Positions 18,741 through 28,171 of a stretch of 64,000 nt of DNA are shown here, piece after piece. The DNA lies in assembly GCA_009731375.1 (NCBI GenBank), contig BJOX01000179.1:631660-695659 (forward strand), written 5' to 3'. Under the pieces are notes generated by a model. That model did no database searches. It was not told the DNA's origin and saw nothing but the letters and a program-made list of their open reading frames with translations. Numbering within the stretch: position 1 is the stretch's first letter; the number at the start of each line of letters is the position of its first letter. A program made the position numbers and the translations under genes. Source of the DNA: Paulinella micropora (taxonomy: Eukaryota > Cercozoa > Imbricatea > Euglyphida).

Positions 18741-20789
18741 ATGGACAGCCGCGCCATGCAAAGGTTCGTGAGCCAGCACGGCCGCCGCCCGAAGCGGCAG
18801 CGGCCCGACGAAGACGACGACGGCAGGAGCAGCAGCAGCAGCAGCCGCCACGCCCGCCAGTCGTCCGCGGTCCGGCTGTGGCTGCAGCGCCTGGCTAGCG
18901 CCGAGCCGTTCGTGGAGCGGCGGCTGGGCGTGCGCATGCTGCAGCACTACGGCGCGGCCTTCAAGGTCCTCGAGGGCCAGAGGCTGGTGTTTAAGGAGTG
19001 GCGGGGGGGCCAAGAGTCGGCGGACCGGCCGGCCTGTGAAAGCTGCTACGAGCACGAAAACATCGCGACGCGGGCGACCGTCCGCCAGGACCGCGAGTGG
19101 CCCACGCTGTGCGCGCGGCACGGCTCCGCCTCGTCGGAAGGCATAGAAAAGGAAAGGCGGGGGGGTGGGCAGGAAGCTAAGCAGCCAAAGAAGAAAGAGA
19201 GACTACCACAGCCGAGCGCCATGGCACCGGGGCAGGTGCTTGCTCATTCGCAAGGCGGGCGTAACTACCAATTACGGGTAAGTGCAGGCGGTGCCTTGTT
19301 CAGTCGAGCTAGCAAGCTGCCTCAGGGTTGGACGCAATGGAAGTTTGCCTGCGCAAGTTGCTGGCACAGAGACAAGGTTGTCGTCGCAGGCCTGTATTGG
19401 GCTGAAGACGGGCAACAGCGCCGATACAAACTCTGCGCCAAGCACGCCAGAGAGCGCGGCTGTTACGAGGTGCAGAACCCGTGCAAGGACTGCCCCGCCG
19501 GCGCCCAAAAAGAAGCACACTTTGCGGACGAGCAAGGGCGCAGCAAGAGGCTGTGCGCGGAGCACGCCCGGGCGCGAGCATGCCACGAGGTGAGAAACCC
19601 GTGTGAGGACTGCCCGGCGGACGCCCAGAAAGAAGCCCACTTTGCGGACGAGCAAGGGCGCAAGAATCGGCTGTGCGCGGGGCACGCCCGGGCGCGAGGC
19701 TGCCACGAGGTCTTGACCCCGTGCGAGGACTGCCCGGCCGGCGCCAAGAGAGAAGCCAGCTTTGCAGACGAGCAAGGGCGCAAGCAGAAGCTGTGCGCGG
19801 AGCATGCAAAACTCAGAGGCTGCCACGAGGTGCAGATGCCGTGCGAGGACTGCCCGGCGGACGCCAAGAAACAGGCCAACTTTGCGGACGAGCAAGGGCG
19901 CAAGAATCGGCTGTGCGCGGAGCATGCGAGACTCAGAGGCTGCCACGAGGTGCAAATTCCGTGCGAGGACTGCCCCGCAGGCGCCCAGAAAGAGGCTGCC
20001 TTTGCAGACGAGCAAGGGCGCAAGCAGAGGCTGTGCGCGGAGCATGCCCGGGCGCGAGGCTGCCACGAGGTGCAGAACCCGTGCGAGGACTGCCCGGCCG
20101 ACGCCAAGAAACAGGCCGCCTTTGCGGACGAACAGGGGCGCGGGCAGAGGCTGTGCGCCGAGCATGCCCGGGCGCGAGGCTGCCACAAGTTCTTGAACCC
20201 GTGCGAGGACTGCCCGGCCGAGACAAAGAAAGACGCCAGATTTGCGGATGAGCAAGGGCGCAAGCGAAGGCTGTGCGCGGAGCACGCGTTTGCGCGCGGG
20301 CTGATCCCTAAGCCGGTCGCGGGCTGCTCGATCGCGGCGTGCAGGCTGTGGGACAGGTTAGAGCAAGCCCACCCCGGCTGGCGGATCCAGCACAAGCATT
20401 TTACTAATGGCGCCGACGTGCCCCGGGGGTCCGAGGCCCGAGTCCCGGGCACGAAGCTGCTGTTGGATGGCTACGACGAGGCCCGGAACTGCGTGTACGA
20501 GTTCCACGGGAACGCGTACCACGGCTTTCCGCCTGGACATCCCAAGTACGCTGAGGGCCGCTCTTCGGTTCACGGCCGCTTAAACCAGGATTTGTACCGA
20601 AAGACGATGGCGCGCATGTACTTTGTGCGCCAGCGGATGCCGGCCGGCTGCCGCGTGTTTTATGTCTGGGAGCACGAATACGAGAAGATCAAGGACAAGC
20701 CGCTGGCCAGCGCCGCCTCGCTCTTGCACGAGCTCCCGCCGGACGAGGAGTATGAAGCAGAAGAAGAGAGAGGCGAGGGCGTGAACTAG
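18741..20789 (+). CDS. EsV-1-7-like cysteine-repeat protein fused to a Vsr-like endonuclease domain
   Basis: The intact frame starts at ATG 18741 (682 residues). The N terminus is basic, with a poly-Ser/acidic patch. From about residue 98 there are diverged Cys-pair repeats (CESC...CARH; CASC...CAKH). Then come seven almost identical 40-residue units (19,470-20,290), each C-x2-C-x20-C-x2-H-x12, with FADEQGR in the middle and RGCHEV after the His. The CxxH-x12 half and overall length resemble EsV-1-7 repeats known from brown algae, phaeoviruses and other large DNA viruses. Residues about 525-665 resemble Vsr/PD-(D/E)XK nucleases: LLDGYD, VYEFHGNAYHGFPPGH, then a Lys/Arg helix and VFYVWEHEY. 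Giant viruses and mobile elements often carry this nuclease. The repeats may bind zinc and guide the nuclease or a partner; that is inference. Confidence 0.8.
   Translation: MDSRAMQRFVSQHGRRPKRQRPDEDDDGRSSSSSSRHARQSSAVRLWLQRLASAEPFVERRLGVRMLQHYGAAFKVLEGQRLVFKEWRGGQESADRPACESCYEHENIATRATVRQDREWPTLCARHGSASSEGIEKERRGGGQEAKQPKKKERLPQPSAMAPGQVLAHSQGGRNYQLRVSAGGALFSRASKLPQGWTQWKFACASCWHRDKVVVAGLYWAEDGQQRRYKLCAKHARERGCYEVQNPCKDCPAGAQKEAHFADEQGRSKRLCAEHARARACHEVRNPCEDCPADAQKEAHFADEQGRKNRLCAGHARARGCHEVLTPCEDCPAGAKREASFADEQGRKQKLCAEHAKLRGCHEVQMPCEDCPADAKKQANFADEQGRKNRLCAEHARLRGCHEVQIPCEDCPAGAQKEAAFADEQGRKQRLCAEHARARGCHEVQNPCEDCPADAKKQAAFADEQGRGQRLCAEHARARGCHKFLNPCEDCPAETKKDARFADEQGRKRRLCAEHAFARGLIPKPVAGCSIAACRLWDRLEQAHPGWRIQHKHFTNGADVPRGSEARVPGTKLLLDGYDEARNCVYEFHGNAYHGFPPGHPKYAEGRSSVHGRLNQDLYRKTMARMYFVRQRMPAGCRVFYVWEHEYEKIKDKPLASAASLLHELPPDEEYEAEEERGEGVN
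19470..20293 (+). repeat. Seven tandem 120-bp coding repeats
   Basis: Seven units with an exact 120-nt period encode the C-x2-C-x20-C-x2-H modules. High similarity at the DNA level indicates recent expansion or gene conversion within the gene. Confidence 0.95.
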
Positions 20790-21190
20790 GAGCCAAGAAA
20801 AGAAGACTAGCTAGTTTTTAAATATCTCACTTTTCTAAAAAAATAAAAAAAAATTATCCTGTTAATCGTTGTGCTATGGCGTGCGCCCCGCTAGCAGATC
20901 CAGACTTGGTCACAGGTTTGTTTTTTTTTATTTACAAAAAAAAAGACTTTGGAGTCTGTACGGGTGTTTGCTACCGGTCCAGGCCGGGGCGGCCGCGCGG
21001 TCCAGGCCGGGGCGGCCGCGCGGTCCAGGCCGGCTTGTTGTTCCGCCAAATAAAATTTCAGCGCCTGGGCGACCACCTCGTTGCGCGTAGTCTTGGAGTC
21101 CAGGCAGAGCCTGGCCCTCACCTCTCGCAAACAAACAAAAGTTAGCTTTTTAATTAAAAAAAAACAAACAAACAAACAAAAGTAGAGCTT
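20790..21190. other. AT-rich spacer with a short GC-rich tandem repeat and a possible small DNA-binding ORF
   Basis: Bases 20,810-20,860 are AT-rich 3' sequence. A 23-bp unit (CGGTCCAGGCCGGGGCGG...) is repeated about 2.5 times at 20,979-21,030. On the minus strand about 21,030-21,125 encodes a piece resembling a ribbon-helix-helix fold (VRARLCLD then TTRNEVVAQALKFYLAEQ), but it lacks an ATG and has AT-rich flanks, so I do not call a gene. Bases 21,140-21,205 are A/T-rich. Confidence 0.4.
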
Positions 21191-21322
21191 TTTAATTAAT
21201 TAAAAAAATGATTTGTCTTGCAAGTGGGCTAGAAGAGATCAGGGGAGGCACGCCCCCCTGCGTCGGAGTCTGGCACCAAAGCGTCGAAGTCTGCCCACGA
21301 AGCGTCGTCGGAGTCTGCCCCC

Positions 21323-21644
21323 AGCCCGCTTGCGCGGGATGGATGAGGGAGAGGGGGGGCGGGGGNNNNNNNNNNNNNNNNNNNNNNNNNNNNNNNNNNN
21401 NNNNNNNNNNNNNNNNNNNNNNNNNNNNNNNNNNNNNNNNNNNNNNNNNNNNNNNNNNNNNNNNNNNNNNNNNNNNNNNNNNNNNNNNNNNNNNNNNNNN
21501 NNNNNNNNNNNNNNNNNNNNNNNNNNNNNNNNNNNNNNNNNNNNNNNNNNNNNNNNNNNNNNNNNNNNNNNNNNNNNNNNNNNNNNNNNNNNNNNNNNNN
21601 NNNNNNNNNNNNNNNNNNNNNNNNNNNNNNNNNNNNNNNNNNNN

Positions 21645-21686
<42 letters not shown>
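21323..21686. repeat. Hairpin/poly-G element with gap (copy 3)
   Basis: The palindrome (21,323-21,340, last base changed) is followed by GGATGAGGGAGAGGGGGGGC, poly-G, N-run 21,366-21,644 and poly-G to 21,686. The order is the same as copy 2. It abuts and truncates the NHL-repeat reading frame. Confidence 0.65.
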
Positions 21687-21689
21687 CGT

Positions 21690-23023
21690 GCCCCCCCGCC
21701 AGCCGCTGCTAGCAGGGCAGTCCGCGACAAAGACCAGGCCCTGGCAAAAGACAAGAGCGTGCGGGCGGTTTAGTTGACCAGGCTGGGACCCCTGGCCCCC
21801 CCAGTGCGAGATGAGAATGCCGTCGTTGGCGGAGAAGATCTGCACGCGATGGTTCAAGCAATCCGCGACCAACAACTTCCCCTCCGCGTACGCGATAGCT
21901 GCGGGTGAGCTGAACTCACCGGGAAGTGCGCCTTGTTTGCCCCATACCTTGAGCAATTTTGGTTTGCCCGAGGCGGTCGCGCTCAGCTCCCGGACACAGT
22001 GCGCGCGGTCGGTGACCCACAGCGTGTTGCCCGACGCGGCCAATCCGCTTGCGCAAACCGCAGCTGGGGGGGCGGAGGGAAGGGCCTCCTCCCCGCTGCT
22101 GAGGCCCTCCTCCATCACGTGCTTGCAAGCTCCCTGAAGCGCCAGAGACGCCAAGCCGCGCGTCGTCGGGGGGCCCGACAAGTACAAACGGCCCTGGCAT
22201 GTAACCACCCCTGTGTCCTGCTCAAACAGGTGCGGGCCGCTTAGCTTCAGCAACCTGCCAAGACGCTGCTGGCCCTCCCCACCTGTTTGGCACGTAAAGA
22301 TACCGTGCCCCCGCCTTTCCAACACGTACAGCAGCCCGTCCTCGTCCACGCACACCCCCCGGCGTGGCGCGGGAGGCCGCCGCGGCCGGGCTGGGGCAGC
22401 ACAAAGGCCGCAGCGCAAGGCATGCCTTGGTATCCCCAGCGCACATCCACCTCGGCACTCTGAACCTCGCAGCTGCTGCTTAGTTCAGGTTCCTGCAACG
22501 GGCACCAGAGGAGCACCCCGTCAGGGAACATGGTTGGCACGCACGTCGGCACGCCCGGCGCGAGCTTGAGGCTAAGCGTCTCGCTTTTTTTGGTGTATTT
22601 CACCTCACGTTTGTGCGCCTGTACCAACCTCTCGATTTCGCGCGTGTGCTGCCCAACAAGCTGATGGAGCCTCAGCAGCTCTTCGCTCTGTTGTCGAATC
22701 AGATCGGCCTCTTCGTCGCCCCCCTCGCCCAATGGCTGCCGGAGCTTTTCTTCCAAGGCGTGCAAATCGCGTTGCACCAACTCCCTGTCTTCGCGTCTTT
22801 TTTGTATCACATGCGCTCGCCCCTCGCGAGCGAGCTGGGTCTGCAAGCTCAGATCGTCCGAGGAGCTACAGTGCTGCAGTAGCAACGATCCGTCGGGCTG
22901 GATTGTAGCCTGCAGCAGTCTTTCGCCCAAGGCAAATGTCTGAGGCTGGGTCCCATGAAACGTCCCCAGAACACTCATGTCCACAACAGACAGCAACTCA
23001 CCCCTCGTCTCTGCTGCGCTCAT
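21690..23023 (-). pseudogene. Coiled-coil/NHL-repeat protein, cut off by the poly-G element; one frameshift
   Basis: The start is ATG 23023. The first 230 residues include a charged coiled coil (about residues 70-150, from about 22,810 to 22,570). The frame then changes at a run of six G (reverse strand, near 22,355). In the next frame come NHL-type beta-propeller units: VCVDEDGLLYVLERRGHGIF, then GEFSSPAAIAYAEGKLLVAD, NHRVQIF and PGQLNRPHALVF...VFVADC. The frame is lost abruptly at about 21,690, where poly-G repeat sequence begins, so the C-terminal blades are missing. A coiled coil followed by NHL blades recalls TRIM-NHL proteins, but no RING or B-box is seen. Adding one G to the homopolymer would join the frames, so that lesion may be a sequencing error. 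The truncation is not explained that way. Confidence 0.7.
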
Positions 23024-23156
23024 GTTGGGGGTCCAAAAACCAAACAATTCTTTTTTTTTTGTCAAACAAAACCCCAATTCCGCTCTCCCAGGAAAAAACG
23101 AGGGGCACGCGGGCGGGGGCGGGGGGGGGCGCCCCTTTCCTCTTTCTCTCTCTCTC

Positions 23157-23158
<2 letters not shown>

Positions 23159-23198
<40 letters not shown>

Positions 23199-23414
23199 CC
23201 CCCCCCCCCCCCCCCCCCCCCNNNNNNNNNNNNNNNNNNNNNNNNNNNNNNNNNNNNNNNNNNNNNNNNNNNNNNNNNNNNNNNNNNNNNNNNNNNNNNN
23301 NNNNNNNNNNNNNNNNNNNNNNNNNNNNNNNNNNNNNNNNNNNNNNNNNNNNNNNNNNNNNNNNNNNNNNNNNNNNNNNNNNNNNNNNNNNNNNNNNNNN
23401 NNNNNNNNNNNNNN

Positions 23415-23449
<35 letters not shown>

Positions 23450-23480
23450 CACCTCCCATCCAGCCCGCGCAAGCGGGCTG
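23159..23480. repeat. Hairpin/poly-C element with gap (copy 4, inverted)
   Basis: Poly-C (23,159-23,221), N-run 23,222-23,414, poly-C to 23,448, then the palindrome in reverse orientation (23,462-23,479). On the minus strand the order is the same as in copies 2 and 3. Confidence 0.65.
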
Positions 23481-23972
23481 CGGACGAGGCGGAATTTGTA
23501 AAATCCAAGGAGGACCATGACCTCTGGTACGTAAGCAGTACTGCGAAAGGGCCCAATGGCATATCATTGGCGGGGGGTTCCGCCATTATCCAAGATCTGT
23601 TCCTGGAGCTCCAGCGCCTGGCCGGCGAGGAGAGCTGTGGCACCAACTGCGCTTTGCCGCGTCAGGATTTGCGCGCTCCGAAAGCGGCATCGTCAGGGCT
23701 GTTGCGGTACGGTTTCTTTCGGGCCCGCCAGGCTTCTGGCAACAGCGCAAGGATTAGTTGCTTGTAGTACAAACACTATGACCCAGGGCGCAGGGCGACA
23801 CGCTGTACAAGCGGATATCGTAACCCTGACCTTCAGGACGGGCCTGCAGCAAGTGCTCAAGGACCTGCACACGTCGGACGACGTTGGGAGGCACATGTCC
23901 CGACCTGGACGAGCTATTTATTATTCCCTAATCAACACCTGCCACCATTGTCTTGCATGTCAGAAAAAGTGA
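23481..23972 (+). pseudogene. Possible gene remnant downstream of the hairpin element
   Basis: One frame reads as plausible protein from 23,481 to about 23,660 (EDHDLWYVSSTAKGPNG, then IIQDLFLELQRLAGEES). A second frame continues as plausible protein from about 23,780 to the stop at 23,970 (DIVTLTFRTGLQQVLKDLH; CHHCLACQKK). There is no start because the upstream side is the poly-C element. No family was recognised. It is probably the 3' end of a gene interrupted by the repeat and frameshifted. Confidence 0.35.
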
Positions 23973-23982
23973 TTTACTTGGA

Positions 23983-24043
23983 GGCCCGAAGCCTTAGCTT
24001 TTAATAATAATAATAATAATAAAAAATTTTCGTACTTTCCGAG
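23983..24043 (+). promoter_or_regulatory. Conserved downstream motif, copy 2
   Basis: GGCCCGAAGC, TTAGCTTTT, a run of AAT triplets, and CGTACTTTCCGAGG match copy 1 at 17,613-17,656 block by block. It sits in the convergent spacer before the stop of the origin-binding helicase gene. Confidence 0.4.
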
Positions 24044-24052
24044 GACATTACT

Positions 24053-27000
24053 CTAACGCCGCTGTTTCTTGGGCCCGGGTGCCAGCGAGTCCCCGAGGGA
24101 CAAGCCCCCCGGGGGCTTCCGCTTCTTCCCCCCGGGGGCAGCGGGGGGCCCCGGGGGGCCGCTGCCCCCCTGCTTTTTCTGCGCTGGGTCTTTGCTCCCC
24201 GTTGCATCTGCAGACCAACTGGGGTCTGTCAAGAGCGTAGGGTCCTCTGCCACCTCGTAAATCAGCCGTAAGGGGTCGATCGCCGGGGTCTCGCTGCCAG
24301 CGGGCTCGCTGCCCTCCTCTTCTTCAGCACCTACCACCGGGCTGGACAGCTTCAGCTCTTTGAATAAAACCACGCGGTAGATGGAATGCTTGCCCTTAGT
24401 CTGCACGTTTATGCGCCGCAATGGCTCGCCGTCGGCATTCTTCAGCCCTTCGAAGCTTGACCGCAGGCATGTCTTGAAAAACTGCTCCAGCAAGCTCCGA
24501 CACCCATGGTGTGACAGGGCTGTTTTCTTTACTACACTCCTGCCGTCGTTGGTCACCTCCTCCTCGCGGGCCAAACGATTCACAGTATTGCGGCTTATCA
24601 AAAGCCCGTGCGACCTTGTCCAGAGCGCGTGCCCGTCCTTAAACAAGGACTCCAACTTCCGCTGGTTCGTAACCACCGTCCCCCACGAGATCTCTGCGCC
24701 GCCCAGCAGCCGATCCACGGGTCTCTGCAGGGGGCCCGCCTCGCCTGCCCGCAGTTGGGGCTCCCCAAGCAGCAGCTTCGCGAGGGCTTCAAGGAAAATC
24801 ACGCGAGTAGTGGGGCTTTTGCTCCTCTGCACTGACAGAACAGGGACATCGCTCAGCCCCGCAAATTGTCCCTCCGCCCACGCCAGGGATATCTCGGGGC
24901 GCCCGCTATACAGGCACCACGTGCCCAACAGTCCCAGCAGCCGCTTCTGCGCCGCGAGCCGGCACGCCCTCGCGTAGTTCAGCTCGCGCCTTGCCGACGG
25001 GTGTCTCAGCAGCAATTTTAGGTACGCCACGCGCTCCAGCGCCGACCGCCCGGAGGTTCCGTCACGCAGAGAGGTCGTGCCCGTCACCAAACCCTGTGGC
25101 GGCTGGTCACCTCCCCCTGCCCTTGCTTCTTGCAGCTTGATTTCGCTTCGCAGCTCCTCGTCGCTCATGCGCGTTGCCGCTTCCTCCAGCTGCTCCACGG
25201 CCGACTTCTTGGCTTCCTTCCGTTCCTTGCGAGTCTGCTCTGCCTCCTCGTTGCGTTCCTCGTGCATTGCTTCTGTGACTCCTCCCGGCCACTGGTGCCA
25301 TTCCTCGGGCGGCGGCAGCTCCGTTGCTGCATAGTCCACTCGCACCAGCTCGTCGCAGCCCATGCGCCACAGGTAATAGCAAAAAGTATCTTTGGCCCTG
25401 TACATAGACAGGTTTTTTTCCAGCGTCCCGTAGGCGACCGAAATGAAGTTCCAGTCGCGCAAGGGGGCTAGGCGACACATGCGGTCCATGCCAACCCGGA
25501 ACTTGTGTTGGAACATGAGCCCGCTCCCTGGTTTAGCTCGCTCTGCATTCACTGTATGCACGAGCGAAGCCTCCACATCTTTCAGGGTCAGCGGCGCGTT
25601 CGTCGACACGAACGGCGTCTTGAAATACACATGCAGCTCATGCACGTTACGAGCCCGCCCGCTCATCTGCGCATAGTCCCGCGCCAAGATCTCGTTATTG
25701 TCTAGCAGCACGTACATCGCATGGAAATGGAACTCGCTCACACCAGGGGGTTCCGCGAAACTCACTCCAAAAGTCAGAGTGCAAGTAAAGCACACAAAGT
25801 GCAGCTGCGACCAGATGGGCCACAGGCTGCTCTTAAAATCACTCGCGTAGCCTTCCCCCAAATCGCGCCTCAGAAACTCCTTACTCCGCGCCCCGAAATA
25901 ACAACGTATTTTCAGGTTCCTGACCAGCCCCACCATATCATCGCACATCTTTTCCAGATCCCGCCGGTTGCCCCCCGCTACTATCACCTTTTTCCCGCGC
26001 AGCAGGTCTAGCAGTATCTTCCGCTCGATGCTCTGCCTGTTCTTGTGCTCGTAGTACAGCCGGTTTTTTTTGTTTCCGATAACTGCTGCAGCGCAGGTAC
26101 GTGCTGCAATCTCTAGCCTCTTCCGCGGGCGCGCCCGCCACCCCCGTGCCCTGCCTCATGGCGTGCAGCACCTCGAGCGTGCGCGGGGTCATACACGCAT
26201 CTAAGCAAATGATCTTGTCCGCTTCCCGGACGAGCATCTCCAGCGTAAGCATATTCAGCAGGTCCTTTTCTGTGTTGAGCCCTTGCGTAGCTTGATACAG
26301 CAGGCTCTCGCACTCGTCCAGCAGCAGGATGTTGTACGCCACGCAGCCCGGCCGTTGCCCTCTTATCTCGCCCAGCGAATGCAGGCTTTCAAACGTCCAA
26401 ATCCCGCGGTCGCTCCCTAGCGCGTCCAGGGGCTTGAAGCTAAACTTGTAGTCCTTGAACGCGTGCGCCTGCGATTCGCAGAAGGTTCGGCGGCTCGCCA
26501 GGATCAGGAACGTAGGCTTGACTCCCGGGCCCAGGTCCTTTTCCCACTTCCGCAACCAGCGCAGCAACAGCTCGTACATCTCAGGGGCCCAGGCGCCGGG
26601 CTTCTGCCGCGTCAGCACCGCTTCCACTAGGTTCTTCTCTTGAGTAGTCTTGCCCGCGCCCAACGACTCTTGGAGCAGCATAATCAAAAAGTCCTCACTG
26701 ATCGTAAAAGGCTCTGCCCACTCCGACGCCACGTCTTCACGTACCTTCACAAAAGGAGCCCATTTCCCGTCGGCTTTGCGCAGGCCGTCCAGCACACCTA
26801 TGCACCCATAGCCGTCTTGCATTCCCCCCGTCCGAGTCACCCGCGAACCGCCTAGGCTCTTCCAGGTCCTGTTGAGGCACGCACAGGTCCACCAGAAATC
26901 TGTCTTGTGGACCTCGATGGTTTGCGACTCACAGTCCTTGCCCGAGCAGAGCCCCTGGGTTTCCCACGCGGGCCAGCGCTGCTTGGCGCTGCTACCGCGC

Positions 27001-27640
27001 ACGAGCTGCAGCTCCTTCCGTTGCAGCTCGTTCTCCAGCACCTCCCGGAGCCTCCTGGTAGTTCGTTGACGATGGACCAGAGCGCTGAACCTTCGCCGCT
27101 TTCTTTTTGTTCAGCGTCCTTGCCCGGGTAATAGTTCAAGAGGCGGCCTACCCGGCGCTCGGGTTCCTCTCCGCCCTGCGCGCGCTTGGCATCGCACAGG
27201 TTGCAGTGCGCGACCAGCCAGATTTCCGAAGTATCATCATCGATCGAAATCTCGACCTGCGCCTCTTCTGTATGCTTGTCGGGCTGCCGCTTGGCGTATG
27301 ACAGAACGCACAGCGAGTTGGCTCCCAGGGTCGCGGTGAACCGCTTGATTGCCGGGTAGTTCTGGGGCTCTTCCATTTGTTTGGGATCGTCCAGCATAGG
27401 AGACACGGGCTGCACTATGCAGCATTTCATGGACCTGAGCACTGAGGTGACTCGCGCAGCGAGCGGCTTGACCCATGTCCTCTCGTGCAGCTCGCTGGGG
27501 TCGACAGCATCTTCTTCATCCTCCTCCTCCTCCTCCTGCTCGCCTTCTTTGTCTTCCTCCTCGCTTTCTTCGTCTTCCTCTTCGCTTTCGTCATCGCCCC
27601 CATCGCTCTCCCCGCCGGCAGCTGAGCTGTGCGCCTCCTA
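24053..27640 (-). CDS. Origin-binding-protein-like SF2 helicase (herpesvirus UL9 / giant-virus Herpes_ori_bp type), frame broken twice
   Basis: Three minus-strand frames join into one protein of about 1,190 residues ending at TAG 24053. The N-terminal piece (27,640 to about 27,070) has an acidic tract and then an unrecognised domain with CNLCDAKR. No in-frame ATG precedes the acidic tract; the first ATG in that frame is near 27,430. The second piece carries Walker A (LQESLGAGKTTQ), motif Ia (ILASRRTFC), Walker B (LLLDECES) and motif III (ICLDACMTPRTLEV). The third carries motif IV (VIVAGGNRRDLEKM), motif V (CTLTFGVSFAE) and motif VI (YAQMSGRARNVHELHVYF). This order and wording fit UL9-type origin-binding helicases, also found in mimiviruses and relatives, which start DNA replication. 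Breaks fall near 27,060 and in a run of eight A near 26,070; adding one A mends the latter. The C terminus is Pro/Lys-rich. Confidence 0.8.
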
Positions 27641-27649
27641 ACACACATG

Positions 27650-28171
27650 TGCGTGTGTGTGTGGGGGGGGGGCTATTCGAAAATAATATGCTAAAATTGT
27701 CGATAGGCCTGCTCGGCACATTTTCCAATTTTAAGCATGCCCTTGCCCCTGGGTGTGTGGGCCCGGCGCGCGGGGGGTCTGGACGGCTCCCTATATATTC
27801 TATAGCAACACGTCCAACACGCACAACATAGGCGGGGGGTGGGGTATTTATTTGTCGATAGGCCTGAACAGGCACCATTGCCAATTTACCGCCCATCGCC
27901 CACCCGAGAAAAGGGGTAGGTGGCACCCCCCCCCCAAACTCTCTCTCTCTCTCTCTCTCTCTCACAAACACTCCCACACACACCGCGGGGGGAGGGAGGG
28001 GGGAGATGACCTGTGCGGCTCTGCGCAAACCCCCCCGTGCGCCCCGCTGGCGATCTCCTGCATACACACACACACAAATAGGAAGCGTGTGCGCGGGGGA
28101 AAAGCGTGCCTTGGATTCTGTGGACAATACTGGCCCTTGGATATAAACTAACAACACAAACAAAACACGGG
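27650..28171. other. Duplicated spacer, copy A
   Basis: This contains a GT/poly-G stretch, two copies of a 15-bp motif TTGTCGATAGGCCTG (27,697 and 27,852), a TATA-rich block CTATATATTCTATAG (about 27,791), a (CT) run (27,938-27,962) and a CA run (about 28,062-28,075). It recurs at 30,424-30,919. No gene is seen. Confidence 0.7.

Noticed and set aside
17678-18898. Frames of about 400 codons crossing the large gap
   Set aside because: Mostly N with poly-Gly/Pro edges; not evidence of a gene.
19272-20452. Long minus-strand frames opposite the cysteine-repeat gene
   Set aside because: They arise because the 120-bp repeat has no stops on the opposite strand; the zinc-type pattern is only on the plus strand.
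20891-21175. Ribbon-helix-helix-like small protein on the minus strand
   Set aside because: Plausible 30-residue segment but no ATG, and flanks are A/T runs and a short tandem repeat; kept only as a note in the spacer entry.
27738-28160. CRISPR-like or satellite array in the duplicated spacer
   Set aside because: Only two copies of a 15-bp motif per unit, with unequal surroundings; no regular repeat-spacer pattern.
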